53,240 nucleotides of DNA from a virus. Position numbers and translations under genes: made by a program. Within the stretch, counting starts at the first letter, position 1. Every line of letters starts with the position of its first letter. This document shows, piece after piece, positions 26,473-35,358 of the stretch. Under the pieces are notes generated by a model. It worked only from the letters and a program-made list of their open reading frames with translations. It was not told the origin of the DNA and searched no databases. The DNA is taken from IMG/VR virus record IMGVR_UViG_3300046167_000167, positions 1 to 53,240 of that record. One strand, written 5' to 3'.

Positions 26473-28377
26473 TTAAGCAGAGATATCTACTAATTCACAA
26501 CTGTCTCCACTACACGCCATAGTCTGCATAGCGACAGTAGTATCTTCCTTTTCGTAGTTCGATAAGTCCGCCCAATTAATCTTTTCAGGCATAACAGATA
26601 GGAGAGTTTCATAGTCAGTTTTAGAACAATCTTGGTACGGTGGTTGCTGGTAAGTATGTTCAGCAAATGGCAGAAAGCTAACCCCACTCATTTCATCAAA
26701 ATTCTTATAGACAAATGTTCCCACATCAAACCACTCATTTTTTTTGACGTTGATAGTTACGCTTGGTTTATGTTCCGCAAAATGCCTCTGGTACATCAGC
26801 CACATTTCAAGCTGCTCAATAGCCGTCATATCTGCGGTGCAGACCGCTCCTTCAGGAGACTTAACTGGAAAGCTGAATACAGTCGTTTGATCCGGCTTAA
26901 ACGCCTCTGGCTCATTGGGAATCCCTTGATCTTTCATAAACTGTGTTAGTGGGTCTTTGTTATCACCACGAACAGTACGAATATAATAGGGGCTGTGCCT
27001 AGCATGAATACCAGAGGCGGAATCAACAAGTTGTGAAACCGTGCCGGAAGGCTTAACGCAAGTGATAGCAGCAGCGACAGGGATGCCAAGGCGTTCAGCC
27101 CACTCAGCATTAGTGTTAATAGCAACATCTTTTAAATGCCTCAAAGTTTTATCAAGTCCACTATTAGCGGTAGTCATTAGAGGGTTATCCATAATACCTG
27201 TGAGGCTGACACCAAGCAGACGCTCATCTGAGGTATTCTTTTCCCATATCTTCCGTAAGTAGGGAAACTTTGTATAGGTAGCCTGTATAGTACCTAAGAT
27301 CGTAGCTAGGCGTACCTTCCGCTCTAAGTCTTTCAGCGTATCTGTAGCCCGGATTACTACTTCACTGAGGTTGCAAAACTGACTTGGTAATAAAATTATT
27401 TCAGAACAAGGGTTTGTACCAAATTCTGCATCTGATTTGCGGCGACCATTTAGACCTGCCTGCACCTTTGCTGCCTGTCGATTGAAGATGCCCCGTTCAC
27501 CTGAACCGGACTCCACCAGAGCCATCCACTCACGCATAAATGACATACTGTCAGGCTTCTCAGAGTAGGCCACAGAGTTGTTAGCCAGCCCTCGATGCGG
27601 ATTTTGCTCATACCACTTACCGCTCTTGGCGTGGCGCATACGGTCATCTGACAAATTACTTAATGAAATCATTGCACTACGACGAACGCCGCCTACGACT
27701 ACTATTTCACCGACCTTACACATGAGGTCATGGCACTCAATCGAAGACAGTTTACGACCTTGTGCTTCCTTAAAAGTGCTAACTGCAAAGTTAAACAGAT
27801 CGATCAGAGGAGCGGGTCCAGATGCCCTGCCCCCAAAGGTTTTAAGCCGCGCCCCCGCTGGCCGTACCTTTTCAACATTCCACTTAGGAATTTCACCAGC
27901 CCAGAGGAGTGCCAGAACTTGCCTGAAAGCCTTAGCCCAGCCTTCCTTACTGTCCTTAACCATGACGATAGTGTCGCTGTCGAAGAGTGTAGGGACTTCG
28001 GGAAGTTTATCGATGCACTGACGCTCTACACTGAAGCCCACCCCAGTTCCGCACAGCAAGATGAACATAGCCTCATCGAAGGCCTTCGGGTCATCTACGG
28101 CTAGGTAGCTACAGTTATACATACAGGTGTTATCCCGCGCTGCCGCTGGACCCGCTGTCATTAGTGACCGCATACTGGGCATTACCTCCAGACTGAGGAT
28201 AGCCTGTTCGATATCTTTTATGTAGCTATCGTCACCCGCAACAGGTTTTACGATGTTTTCCATGTAGCGAGATACTGTCTCACCCCAAGTCTCCCGGCGA
28301 CCTTCTTCCTCAATCCACCGTGCGTAACGGCTGGTTGCGATAAAGGTTTGATAATCGGTTGGTAAATAGTTATTCAT
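26473..28377 (-). CDS. Adenosylcobalamin-dependent (class II, monomeric-type) ribonucleotide reductase
   Basis: 634 residues. It reduces ribonucleotides to deoxyribonucleotides for phage DNA synthesis. The active-site block N322-P-C324-S-E326 with C335 eleven residues on, and C89 in the N-terminal CMYNCSYL segment, match the thiyl-radical Cys, Glu, Asn and redox Cys pair of monomeric B12-dependent reductases such as the Lactobacillus leichmannii enzyme. The C-terminus CSGDSCELVDIS supplies the shuttle pair C622/C627. It is about 100 residues shorter than the Lactobacillus enzyme. No second subunit or NrdH is present, in line with a one-protein class II system whose cofactor must come from the host. 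It is the last gene of the leftward operon and abuts the pyrophosphohydrolase gene. Confidence 0.9.
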   Translation of the reverse strand: MNNYLPTDYQTFIATSRYARWIEEEGRRETWGETVSRYMENIVKPVAGDDSYIKDIEQAILSLEVMPSMRSLMTAGPAAARDNTCMYNCSYLAVDDPKAFDEAMFILLCGTGVGFSVERQCIDKLPEVPTLFDSDTIVMVKDSKEGWAKAFRQVLALLWAGEIPKWNVEKVRPAGARLKTFGGRASGPAPLIDLFNFAVSTFKEAQGRKLSSIECHDLMCKVGEIVVVGGVRRSAMISLSNLSDDRMRHAKSGKWYEQNPHRGLANNSVAYSEKPDSMSFMREWMALVESGSGERGIFNRQAAKVQAGLNGRRKSDAEFGTNPCSEIILLPSQFCNLSEVVIRATDTLKDLERKVRLATILGTIQATYTKFPYLRKIWEKNTSDERLLGVSLTGIMDNPLMTTANSGLDKTLRHLKDVAINTNAEWAERLGIPVAAAITCVKPSGTVSQLVDSASGIHARHSPYYIRTVRGDNKDPLTQFMKDQGIPNEPEAFKPDQTTVFSFPVKSPEGAVCTADMTAIEQLEMWLMYQRHFAEHKPSVTINVKKNEWFDVGTFVYKNFDEMSGVSFLPFAEHTYQQPPYQDCSKTDYETLLSVMPEKINWADLSNYEKEDTTVAMQTMACSGDSCELVDISA

Positions 28378-28805
28378 TAATTGGTCTCCACTAAGTGTTT
28401 TAAATTTGCTGGTTTATAATTCGGTCCCTTTAGAACTTTCCCTGAAGAGTTCTTTAGAGGTTTTCCGTCTACGCCTAATTTGCTCATGTTTGAGGCCATA
28501 ACTAAGCGGAAGCCTTCTTCTACATCCCACCCATACGTCACGCAGTAACCAATTACGGTAACCAAAATATCCATCAGTTCCTTGAACATATTTGCGGGAT
28601 TATTTTGGCTACAGCTTTCATCAAAAGCCTCTCCGTATTCCTCTTGAATTAAACCCCAGCGGAAATCCTCTAGGTCTTTATCTTTAAGCCACGGCTGGTT
28701 GATCGGCTGATCCATGCGTAGGGCAAAGTCAGTCACAAGTTGCTGCATGGTGGATAAAGGCGGGTTGTATACTTTAAAGGCGTCAATATCCTCCTGTGTA
28801 ATCAT
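28377..28805 (-). CDS. MazG-like nucleotide pyrophosphohydrolase
   Basis: 142 residues from the ATG at 28805, preceded by AGGAG and overlapping the TGA of DUF3310 by ATGA; a longer upstream frame is less likely. The motif EEYGEAFDE...KELMDILVTVIGY has the ExxE...ExxxD pattern of the all-alpha NTP pyrophosphohydrolase (MazG) superfamily. The tail MASNMSKLG...GKVLKGPNYKP is typical of the phage branch of the family. It probably hydrolyses nucleoside triphosphates or lowers alarmone signals. Its pairing with ribonucleotide reductase fits nucleotide-pool control. Confidence 0.8.
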   Translation of the reverse strand: MITQEDIDAFKVYNPPLSTMQQLVTDFALRMDQPINQPWLKDKDLEDFRWGLIQEEYGEAFDESCSQNNPANMFKELMDILVTVIGYCVTYGWDVEEGFRLVMASNMSKLGVDGKPLKNSSGKVLKGPNYKPANLKHLVETN

Positions 28806-29044
28806 TTTTCTATCTCCTGAATTAATCGGTCTAAGTACCAGCGGCATTTTTTGAGATCTTCTAGGCCGTTTTTGTATGGCCATCTCCAGAGGTACTTAAA
28901 AACAGTCTGCCAACAGTGCGCCTGATGCGGAGTTACTAAGACTTTAGGGGGTATTGTACCGCCTTCAGTCATAGCCTTCATGGCGTCGATGCACTCAATG
29001 GTATGATTGTAGTGGGACGGGCTGTTCACCATATCCGAAGCCAT
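28802..29044 (-). CDS. DUF3310 family protein
   Basis: 80 residues. The opening SPSHYNHTIECIDAMKAM and the later KYLWRWPYKNGLEDLKKCRW are the signature of DUF3310, a small phage family often beside replication or nucleotide genes. Biochemical role unknown to me. Its ATG overlaps the stop of the preceding gene and its stop overlaps the next start, so it is translationally coupled. Confidence 0.85.
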   Translation of the reverse strand: MASDMVNSPSHYNHTIECIDAMKAMTEGGTIPPKVLVTPHQAHCWQTVFKYLWRWPYKNGLEDLKKCRWYLDRLIQEIEK

Positions 29045-29385
29045 CAGTGTAGCTTCTTCTTAAAAGCTAATACGTTATCATCTGAATTTAGACGCATGGC
29101 ATCCAGAAGCTCTTCGGAAGGCTCAAAGGTTACTTCTAGGCCGTCCCTGTCTTCATAGAGTTCGTCTTCCAGCATAGATATTCTACGCAAAAGCCTGCCC
29201 GTGATTACAAACTCCTCAAGAGTTGTATTCAGTTTAGCCATCAGGCCGTTGCACAGGTCTAAGTAGAAGGTTTCCTGTTCGTCAGACATCGAAGAGCTAA
29301 GGCTCTCATTTAAAGACACCTCAAGAAGATCATCGTCTTGATCTACGGTCATAGTAATTTGAATTGTATTCTCAGGAAGTTTCAT
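29044..29385 (-). CDS. Acidic hypothetical protein
   Basis: 113 residues, strongly acidic, with a beta-like N-terminus (TIQITMTVDQDDDLLEVSLN) and helical C-terminal half. Coupled by short overlaps to the nuclease before it and DUF3310 after it. It could be a small accessory or inhibitor of its neighbours, but nothing in the sequence shows this. Confidence 0.6.
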   Translation of the reverse strand: MKLPENTIQITMTVDQDDDLLEVSLNESLSSSMSDEQETFYLDLCNGLMAKLNTTLEEFVITGRLLRRISMLEDELYEDRDGLEVTFEPSEELLDAMRLNSDDNVLAFKKKLH

Positions 29386-29738
29386 TTCTTGCCTTTTTTC
29401 GTTAGTTTGAAAAAATGCTCCGCGTCCATAACAGCTAAGGGCTTTTGACGGTCACCCTTAATTATAGCTATTGGCTCTGCACCCTTGGGGCAGTTCTCTG
29501 CCGCCTGATCCATCACCTTGTAGATGGCGAATGACTTGAACGCTTTGCACTCGATTGAATATGGAAATAGGCGTCTGGCGGCGGGACTTAGTTGTACGTC
29601 TTCGCCGCCAGCACCCATAGAAGTGCTTCTGACATCGTCGGGGAGGAGTGCTTTAGGAAACAGGGATAGTATCTTATCCCTAACCCATTGCTGATGTCTT
29701 CGGCCCTTCGCCTTGGCACTTGAGGTTTTTATCGCCAC
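29382..29738 (-). CDS. Small PD-(D/E)XK-type nuclease (Holliday-junction-resolvase-like)
   Basis: 118 residues. An N-terminal basic helix (KGRRHQQWVRDKIL) is followed by GAGGED (D47) and SIECKA (E63, K65), giving the D...ExK metal-binding core of the PD-(D/E)XK fold, and a later strand/helix pair. Similar short phage nucleases are annotated as resolvases or endonucleases. It overlaps the end of the exonuclease gene by 10 bases. A role in recombination or in processing replication intermediates is inferred. Confidence 0.65.
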   Translation of the reverse strand: MAIKTSSAKAKGRRHQQWVRDKILSLFPKALLPDDVRSTSMGAGGEDVQLSPAARRLFPYSIECKAFKSFAIYKVMDQAAENCPKGAEPIAIIKGDRQKPLAVMDAEHFFKLTKKGKK

Positions 29739-30501
29739 TTGGGGAGTTCAAGGATCGAATACTCGCCCCAGCCCGTGCCAAAATCTTCCTTATCGGTTGC
29801 CTCTTTTATCGTAGCCAACACCTTGTGCATATTCTCGGTAGCATTATCCAATAAGTTGGGGCTTACGATATGCATATGGCTGGCATAGGGGGCCGCTTTT
29901 TCCACGGCAATGAACTTAAATTTGTCCACAGAAATACCCGCCATTCGACAGGTATAAATGTAGAAGGCTGCTTGTATGTCGTAGGAGTACTTCCAGCACT
30001 CTTTAGCAAATCCAAGGGGACTAGCGTCTTGAGTGGTCTTAACATCGTACACAGCTCCCTCTGAGGGTATGTAGAGGTCTGGTCGGGTCTTCAGCACTAG
30101 CCCAGTGCGTTCACACTCTGCAAAGATAGAGACTTCATTTTGACGATCCTTGTGGCGCAAAGCCTTCTTGCACACAGGGTTCTTCAGTGTCTCTGTCGCC
30201 ATACGATGAGCTACATGGTATTCTACTTCAGTCAGGACAATCTGATCAGGACCAGCATTCTCTTCCAACTCAGTAAAACCTTTAGACTTCCTAGTCTTTG
30301 GTCCCTTTGACAACAAGGTCACGATCTTCTTCTAGTAAGAGGGCGTGTACCGCTGACCCCATAGAGAAAGCTGCCGTCTGTCCTGCGTTTCTCGCCCTTC
30401 CAGTGGGCAAGAGACTTTTTAAATACCGACTTAACTGCGGTTGAAGAAATACCATTCTGTGAATGGTACTCCTCATTAGACATATTTTCTATTATGCCCA
30501 T
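29729..30501 (-). CDS. RecE/lambda-type PD-(D/E)XK exonuclease, frame broken twice
   Basis: The gene begins at ATG 30501 (TAATG overlap with the previous stop). Frame one reads NEEYHSQNGISSTAVKSVFK to GSFLYG; frame two supplies SAVHALLLEEDRDLVVKG; frame three supplies PKTRKSKGF and the rest to 29729. Each step is +1 and can be removed by dropping one G from a GGGG run (about 30357-30360) and one from a GGG run (30303-30305). The joined protein is about 256 residues and matches the order expected for RecE-like exonucleases. Catalytic residues lie in RPDLYIP and VYDVKTT (D...DxK), with YDIQAAFYIY as the QxxxY element. As sequenced, only a 197-residue fragment from GTG 30322 retaining those motifs would be made. 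It probably resects DNA ends for recombination beside the ssDNA-binding protein. Confidence 0.75.
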
Positions 30502-31325
30502 TATACGCGGTAGTCTTCGGCGAGAGTATCAACGGCATCCATAATACGATCAGCTTCAGCGAGATCTTCTTTCTGTGCTACTGCTTCACGATACTGTTCC
30601 TCTATACTCTTGTTCTCTGAAGTAATTAGATTTGTAACGTGAGCGAGGCTGTCGTAAGTAAGTTGATCCATAGGGATTGGACTGTTAAACGTAGGATGGA
30701 AGTGCATAACATAGAACTTCTTACCATAAGAATTTGTCAGTGTTGCCTTTGACAAGATGCTTTCAAAATCCCAGAGGTTCATACCCTGCGGCAGCTTTTT
30801 TACTACATCGTGGTAGAAAGGACCGAAGTTCTTAATCTTGCCTTCAAAAACACAAGGCTGGTTCTCAATGGTGACTTCACGACCATCTGTTGTCTTTCCA
30901 GTGTAACTTATAAGACCTCTAACAATTCTATACTTGGCCCTACCTTCAAACTTTTTCTTCTCCTCTGGAGACATTGCAATAGATTCTTCATAGGTGGGTA
31001 CGTTACATCGTAAGCCTCCCAATTGATCCCGCGCTTCATCGTTATTTTCATTTCTAATCAATAGAGATTTATTGATTAATTTATTGTCATCACCCCAATG
31101 TCTAAACTGGATATGGTTACTAAAAGCACGAAATCTTACATTTTCCGTGGCATATGCCTGATCTTGCTTGGTCTTCAAAAAGAATGCACCCATTGGACCG
31201 TTGTCGCCATCATAATTCATTTTTAACTCAGGGATGCTTGGCCCTGTTGATGTTGATGCAGCGCCTAGTTGTGCGCTAATTTCTGCTAACGATAAGCCGT
31301 TTTCTTGTACTACTAGTTCAGTCAT
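30501..31325 (-). CDS. Probable single-stranded DNA-binding protein
   Basis: 274 residues starting at ATG after GGAAGAG. The N-terminus is flexible, the middle is beta-rich with conserved-looking aromatic residues (FRAFSNHIQFRHW, FEGKIKNFGPFYHDVV), and the last 45 residues form an acidic helical tail ending EDYRV, as in many ssDNA-binding proteins. It lies between polymerase and exonuclease. The function is inferred from context and tail; a recombination mediator is the main alternative. Confidence 0.5.
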   Translation of the reverse strand: MTELVVQENGLSLAEISAQLGAASTSTGPSIPELKMNYDGDNGPMGAFFLKTKQDQAYATENVRFRAFSNHIQFRHWGDDNKLINKSLLIRNENNDEARDQLGGLRCNVPTYEESIAMSPEEKKKFEGRAKYRIVRGLISYTGKTTDGREVTIENQPCVFEGKIKNFGPFYHDVVKKLPQGMNLWDFESILSKATLTNSYGKKFYVMHFHPTFNSPIPMDQLTYDSLAHVTNLITSENKSIEEQYREAVAQKEDLAEADRIMDAVDTLAEDYRV

Positions 31326-31374
31326 AACTCTTCCTCAATTTGGTCTCTCATTATACGACAGTTAGGTGGCGTAA

Positions 31375-33528
31375 TCAAGCATATTCCTGTTGCTCTAGCC
31401 AATTTGGTCCGCCGCTGATTTCTATGTCTAGAGGCACAATTGTCTTGTACCCAAACCGCTTCTCAGCCTCTTCCCCGACACCTGTCATGGCCTCAGTCAG
31501 GATAGATTTTACTTGCTCAATCTCATCTGGATGAGTGTCCACGCAAATTGAATCGTGGACGGTAAGAGTAAGTTTGCTGCGTAAATCTGCTTGTTTAAAC
31601 AGTTTAAATGCTCTTATGCAGGCTAATTGCACAAGATCGGCGCTGAAGCCCTGCACCGGGTAATTAAGAATTTGGGTTGCACTAGTCACCCTGCCGTTCT
31701 TAGTTCTCTCAACATTAGGCCAGAAATATTGACGGCCACTAGGTGTCTCTACAGTTCCATTCTTGAGTGTTCCTGTCATCAGAGATTGATGCCAGCCGTA
31801 TATACCTTCGTAGATACCGTAGAACCTGTCGAAGTACGCCTTTATGTGGTCCGGCATACCAAATCCTGTACCCCCAAAAAGAGGCTGGAACGATGCCCAC
31901 TTATGACCTTGGCGTTCATCCTTTGTCACATGAGAGGCTGGCTTTTTAAGACATATACTGGCGGTCTGTCTGTGGATGTCCTTGCCCTCAAGAATATCGG
32001 CAAGACCTTGGCTATCTCTCGACAGTTCGCAAGCCGTCCTAAATTCAAGGCCTGAGTAGTCGGATTCAATCCATATACCGTTTTCAAATCGACTGATGAA
32101 ACACTTCCTTACCGGGAAACCTCTCTTCGGTTGATTTTGTAGGTTGATTGACATCCCGCCGCCGGAGGAAAGCCTACCAGTGGCAGCTACACACTGATTG
32201 AAGTTGGCGTGAAGGAAGCCCGTGTTTCTAGTTCCTCGCTGGATACCTGCCACAAAGCTATCTAAATACACAGACAGCGCACTGAGCCGACTGATCTTAG
32301 TCAGAAACTCTACTGCTATATCATTCTTCTTACGCTCTGCCTGAAGTATAAGGCCTTTGATGGTTTCCTTATCAGTCTTAAAGCCATTGATGCTGGCGTC
32401 GAAAGCGGTACTGGGTGACATTCTCAGGCCAGCGGCAACACCAGTGCTTTGGTATATTGCACCAGCACCCGTACAGGTCTTGCACTTAGTCCTGTTCTTA
32501 TAAGGTTCGTCAGTCTGAACCCGGTACTTCTTACCCAACTTTATTTTGGTTTTGACTTTGTACTTTTGTATCGAACCCATGCCGTTGCAGTCATGGCACT
32601 TGATCGCCCTAGTCTTGTGGACGATTTTAGTGGTTGCCCTGACAGCATCAACAAACTGGGATTGGGTCATAAAGGGTGGCCTGAGTGACTTACCCGCCTC
32701 GTTAGTTCCGATATTGAAGGTCTGTTGGTGAGCTTCCCGGCTGATTACCTCACGCGAGTAGACCACCTTGGTCATGTCCGCTCCGCTATTTAAATTAATA
32801 GGTGTATCACCCATTACCATTTCAACGATCTCATTCAGCCGCTTCTCTAATATCTCCTTCTCAGATTCAAACTCACGCTCAACTTCCTCAAGCGCGTCTA
32901 AGTCAACCTTCACGCCATTCATTTCTATCTCACATAGAAACAGAAGCATCTCATGCATGAAGGGTATTACTTTTTTAAGTGACTGATTATGCTCACGCTC
33001 AAGTATAGGGAGTTGTGCGAGGTATAGCTCTCCACAGGCCTTTACGTCTGCTTCGGCATATTCGTTAACAACTTCCAGAGGCATCTCTGAGAAGTCTACG
33101 CCATCCCTGAACATCTCATCAATTAACTCAGACTTCTTCAGACTTTTAACTTGGCGTCTGATGGCACTCTCTTTTAAAGAGAGCGGCCTACGCTGACCCT
33201 TGGCAAGTAAGTACTCGACTATCATGGTATCGTATACGATAGGCGGTAAAGTGAACCCCATCTCTTGTAGCCACTCAGCATCGAACTTCGTATTGTGGCA
33301 GACCATCATATCCGCTGACAGTAAGTCCGCCCGCAGTTCGTCCGTAGGATCACATCCTTCGTAGTCCTTGTGATACCAGACAGCTTTCTTAACGTGATCT
33401 ACTGTATCTTCACCTAGCCAGCCCCAGTAACCCGACACACACTTGTTGCGTGGGTTCTTTGGGCTGTTGTCTATTCTACCTTCGATGCGTTCTACCGTTG
33501 TTTCTAAATCTAATACTAATATCTTCAA
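31375..33528 (-). CDS. polA: Family A DNA polymerase with inserted DnaJ-like zinc module
   Basis: 717 residues from TTG 33528, whose first bases overlap the TGA of the small upstream gene. The 3'-5' exonuclease shows D7-L-E9, N79/D83 and Y157/D161. The polymerase shows motif A around D490 (ESDYSGLEFR), the O-helix R539...K543...F547 and motif C H658-D659. F547 aligns with E. coli Phe762. Between the two domains, residues 311-318 (CHDCNGMG) and 349-356 (CKTCTGAG) form a pair of CxxCxGxG knuckles, i.e. half of a DnaJ zinc domain (about 32460-32600). I recall this arrangement as a mark of HMO-2011-type phages. It replicates the phage genome with the adjacent helicase and primase. Confidence 0.95.
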   Translation of the reverse strand: MKILVLDLETTVERIEGRIDNSPKNPRNKCVSGYWGWLGEDTVDHVKKAVWYHKDYEGCDPTDELRADLLSADMMVCHNTKFDAEWLQEMGFTLPPIVYDTMIVEYLLAKGQRRPLSLKESAIRRQVKSLKKSELIDEMFRDGVDFSEMPLEVVNEYAEADVKACGELYLAQLPILEREHNQSLKKVIPFMHEMLLFLCEIEMNGVKVDLDALEEVEREFESEKEILEKRLNEIVEMVMGDTPINLNSGADMTKVVYSREVISREAHQQTFNIGTNEAGKSLRPPFMTQSQFVDAVRATTKIVHKTRAIKCHDCNGMGSIQKYKVKTKIKLGKKYRVQTDEPYKNRTKCKTCTGAGAIYQSTGVAAGLRMSPSTAFDASINGFKTDKETIKGLILQAERKKNDIAVEFLTKISRLSALSVYLDSFVAGIQRGTRNTGFLHANFNQCVAATGRLSSGGGMSINLQNQPKRGFPVRKCFISRFENGIWIESDYSGLEFRTACELSRDSQGLADILEGKDIHRQTASICLKKPASHVTKDERQGHKWASFQPLFGGTGFGMPDHIKAYFDRFYGIYEGIYGWHQSLMTGTLKNGTVETPSGRQYFWPNVERTKNGRVTSATQILNYPVQGFSADLVQLACIRAFKLFKQADLRSKLTLTVHDSICVDTHPDEIEQVKSILTEAMTGVGEEAEKRFGYKTIVPLDIEISGGPNWLEQQEYA

Positions 33529-33671
33529 AACGGCGGCTCCCCATTAGCATCGAGCGCAGGCATCTTGAATGAGTAGTCACGATCTACTGGCTTCTGTTTA
33601 GGGGTGGGATTAATTACGCCTACTTCGGATAGAAGCAGCGCAAGTTGCGGGGGTAAGATCTCACACTTCAT
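33525..33671 (-). CDS. 48-residue protein between helicase and polymerase
   Basis: ATG at 33671 overlaps the end of the helicase gene by 11 bases, and the TGA at 33525-33527 overlaps the TTG start of the polymerase. The product starts MKCEILPPQLALLLSEVG and is Pro-rich. The tight double coupling supports a real gene; it may also serve to carry ribosomes to the polymerase start. No family recognised. Confidence 0.6.
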   Translation of the reverse strand: MKCEILPPQLALLLSEVGVINPTPKQKPVDRDYSFKMPALDANGEPPF

Positions 33672-34878
33672 ATCGAGAGGTCTGCGCATTGAGATTACAA
33701 ATTACTGTGCCGTGCCATCCACTGATCTTATTCTTCATCACAGTAAGATACCGTGTGGGATCGTCTGGGTTATCTGCATCGTTCATTTTACCAGCACCTA
33801 TCAAGATGTCGGTCTCTGCAATCTTACCTACCTTCGATCCCTCAAGCATAGTGGGAGTAAGCCGTGTCTTACCCTCTGCCTCTGCACTCGCCTGACTAAG
33901 ACCAATTAATGCACAGTTGTGTTTTTTGGCTAACTCCCGCAGACGATAGTACAGTTCTCGCAGTCTTTCGTGACCACTATTAAATTGCTGTGTAAGAGCA
34001 ATCTTATCGGCCATGTCTAGAATACATACGCCGCACTGTTGTTTGTTTAAGTATGCGTCCAGCATCTGGATGTCCCAGCCTTGGGCGTCAGCAAACACTA
34101 AGCGGTCCTTGATTCCTGAGTACCGGGCTTGCGCTGCGTGAGGATCGAACTCTATTTCGTCCTTGGTCATTCCAGTGTACGCTTGTATAGCCCTCAACTT
34201 AGTGCGTTTGGCTACTTCTTCGTTTGCCACATAACAAACTTTGGCATTTTGCTGACAGAAACCTCCCGGGGATGCACACAGAGAGATGGCTAAGGCAGTC
34301 TTACCTACGTTTGAATACGCTGCAATGACACCAAACTCACCTCGACCAATACCGTAAACATGACGGCTCAAGGTCTCTATGTTGAATTTGAATCTGTTGT
34401 CGTTGCTTACTACTGACAGTAGCTCATAGATATCGTCGGTCACATCCTCGCCAAAATCATCTGGCATATAGCCGTTTGATACCCGGTCTACTAAAGTGAC
34501 CAGCTTATCCATCGCCCCAGTGTCACCTTCGGACATCATTATGCCAAGGTTGGCTACGTCTGTACCGATGTGCTGACGCCATAGGTTTTCTATAACGTCT
34601 GTTGCTATTTCTGCGTCTATTGTCTCCGCGTTATTTATGCAGTTGATCTGGTCTTCAATCTCAGCGGTCCACGAACCCGTCGATGTTGGGTTCTGCGCCT
34701 TCCAAAATGCAAACAACTCCAAGGAGCTAATGTCCTTGTTGAATTTATCGTGCATGGTTACGATTGTTTGGTACACATCCTTTACTGCATCGTCGAATAT
34801 ACTTGGTCTCAGCTTTGCCTTGTTTTGATTATAGAAATCAACATCGAGGCAGCTTTTTATGAGTGATTGGTCTATCAT
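33661..34878 (-). CDS. DnaB-type replicative helicase
   Basis: 405 residues from ATG 34878 (MIDQSLIKSCL). A longer frame to 34962 would run through a terminator and is rejected. The RecA-like core has Walker A AAYSNVGKTA, Walker B GVCILDMAD and a LIGLSQASAEAEGK segment typical of DnaB-family motor domains; the N-terminal 130 residues resemble the helical DnaB N-domain. It unwinds DNA for the polymerase. Primase is encoded separately, unlike the fused T7 gp4. Confidence 0.85.
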   Translation of the reverse strand: MIDQSLIKSCLDVDFYNQNKAKLRPSIFDDAVKDVYQTIVTMHDKFNKDISSLELFAFWKAQNPTSTGSWTAEIEDQINCINNAETIDAEIATDVIENLWRQHIGTDVANLGIMMSEGDTGAMDKLVTLVDRVSNGYMPDDFGEDVTDDIYELLSVVSNDNRFKFNIETLSRHVYGIGRGEFGVIAAYSNVGKTALAISLCASPGGFCQQNAKVCYVANEEVAKRTKLRAIQAYTGMTKDEIEFDPHAAQARYSGIKDRLVFADAQGWDIQMLDAYLNKQQCGVCILDMADKIALTQQFNSGHERLRELYYRLRELAKKHNCALIGLSQASAEAEGKTRLTPTMLEGSKVGKIAETDILIGAGKMNDADNPDDPTRYLTVMKNKISGWHGTVICNLNAQTSRYEV

Positions 34879-34930
34879 TAGTTGGCCTTTTAAATTGCTC
34901 GATGACGCCACCTTATAGAATGTTTTAAGC

Positions 34931-34959
34931 AAAAAAAAGCCCCACCAAGAAGGTGAGGC
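34931..34959 (-). terminator. Rho-independent terminator before the helicase gene
   Basis: On the - strand GCCTCACC (34959-34952), loop of five, GGTGGGGC (34946-34939; one T-G pair), then eight Ts. It separates the primase-side genes from helicase, implying a further promoter or partial read-through for the helicase-to-reductase genes. Confidence 0.85.
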
Positions 34960-34991
34960 CAATTTAATTTATAAGCAGTTGATTTTGTTCG

Positions 34992-35198
34992 TTAGTTTGA
35001 TCTAAACTTCATTTTAGACAAATTTACTGAGCCGGGAGGTCCACGGCGCTCACGCAACTCCACTTGGTAGTGGACTATGCGTTTGTTACTTTCACAATAA
35101 TCTTTGATTAGTTTTTCCAGTGCATCCTCTTCGATGCCTGCTTCTCGGAAACCACCTTCGATTTCCATATCCATGATCGCTATTCCGCGTGCTTTCAT
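34992..35198 (-). CDS. Small hypothetical protein
   Basis: 68 residues with alternating charged residues; MKARGIAIMDMEIEGGFREA start and a Pro-Gly turn near the end. It lies between a structured noncoding stretch and the terminator before helicase. No family is recognised; an overlapping frame upstream appears to be a shadow. Confidence 0.55.
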   Translation of the reverse strand: MKARGIAIMDMEIEGGFREAGIEEDALEKLIKDYCESNKRIVHYQVELRERRGPPGSVNLSKMKFRSN

Positions 35199-35268
35199 TG
35201 TACCATTCCCTTTGCTTTAACGTCTGTACTGGTATCGTAGACGAATATTTTTTCACGCAGCGGATTGA

Positions 35269-35358
35269 CTGCGCCCCCATATTTTTATTTCAGTTTATTG
35301 AGGGGGAGCCTGATGAGGATTTTGCCAGCTTGATGGCTTCTCCCCAAACTGGGCGCAG
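35269..35358 (-). other. Nested inverted repeats in the primase to small-ORF gap
   Basis: In this 190-base gap CTGCGCCC (35269-35276) pairs with GGGCGCAG (35351-35358), enclosing GGGGAG (35303-35308) and CTCCCC (35340-35345). On the - strand this would fold as one long stem-loop upstream of the 68-residue gene. No T-run follows, so a regulatory RNA structure rather than a terminator is suggested. Confidence 0.4.

Noticed and set aside
27578-28021. 147-residue + strand ORF opposite the ribonucleotide reductase
   Set aside because: The opposite strand carries an unmistakable enzyme with intact motifs; the + frame has no motif or ribosome site.
10126-30501. Programmed ribosomal frameshifting in fibre, lysozyme and exonuclease genes
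   Set aside because: No X-XXY-YYZ slippery site with downstream structure was seen, and all four changes fit one-base homopolymer length errors.
34879-34962. Longer N-terminus for the helicase
   Set aside because: It would be encoded by the terminator hairpin and T-run and gives a Trp/Phe-rich, unlikely leader; ATG 34878 is preferred.
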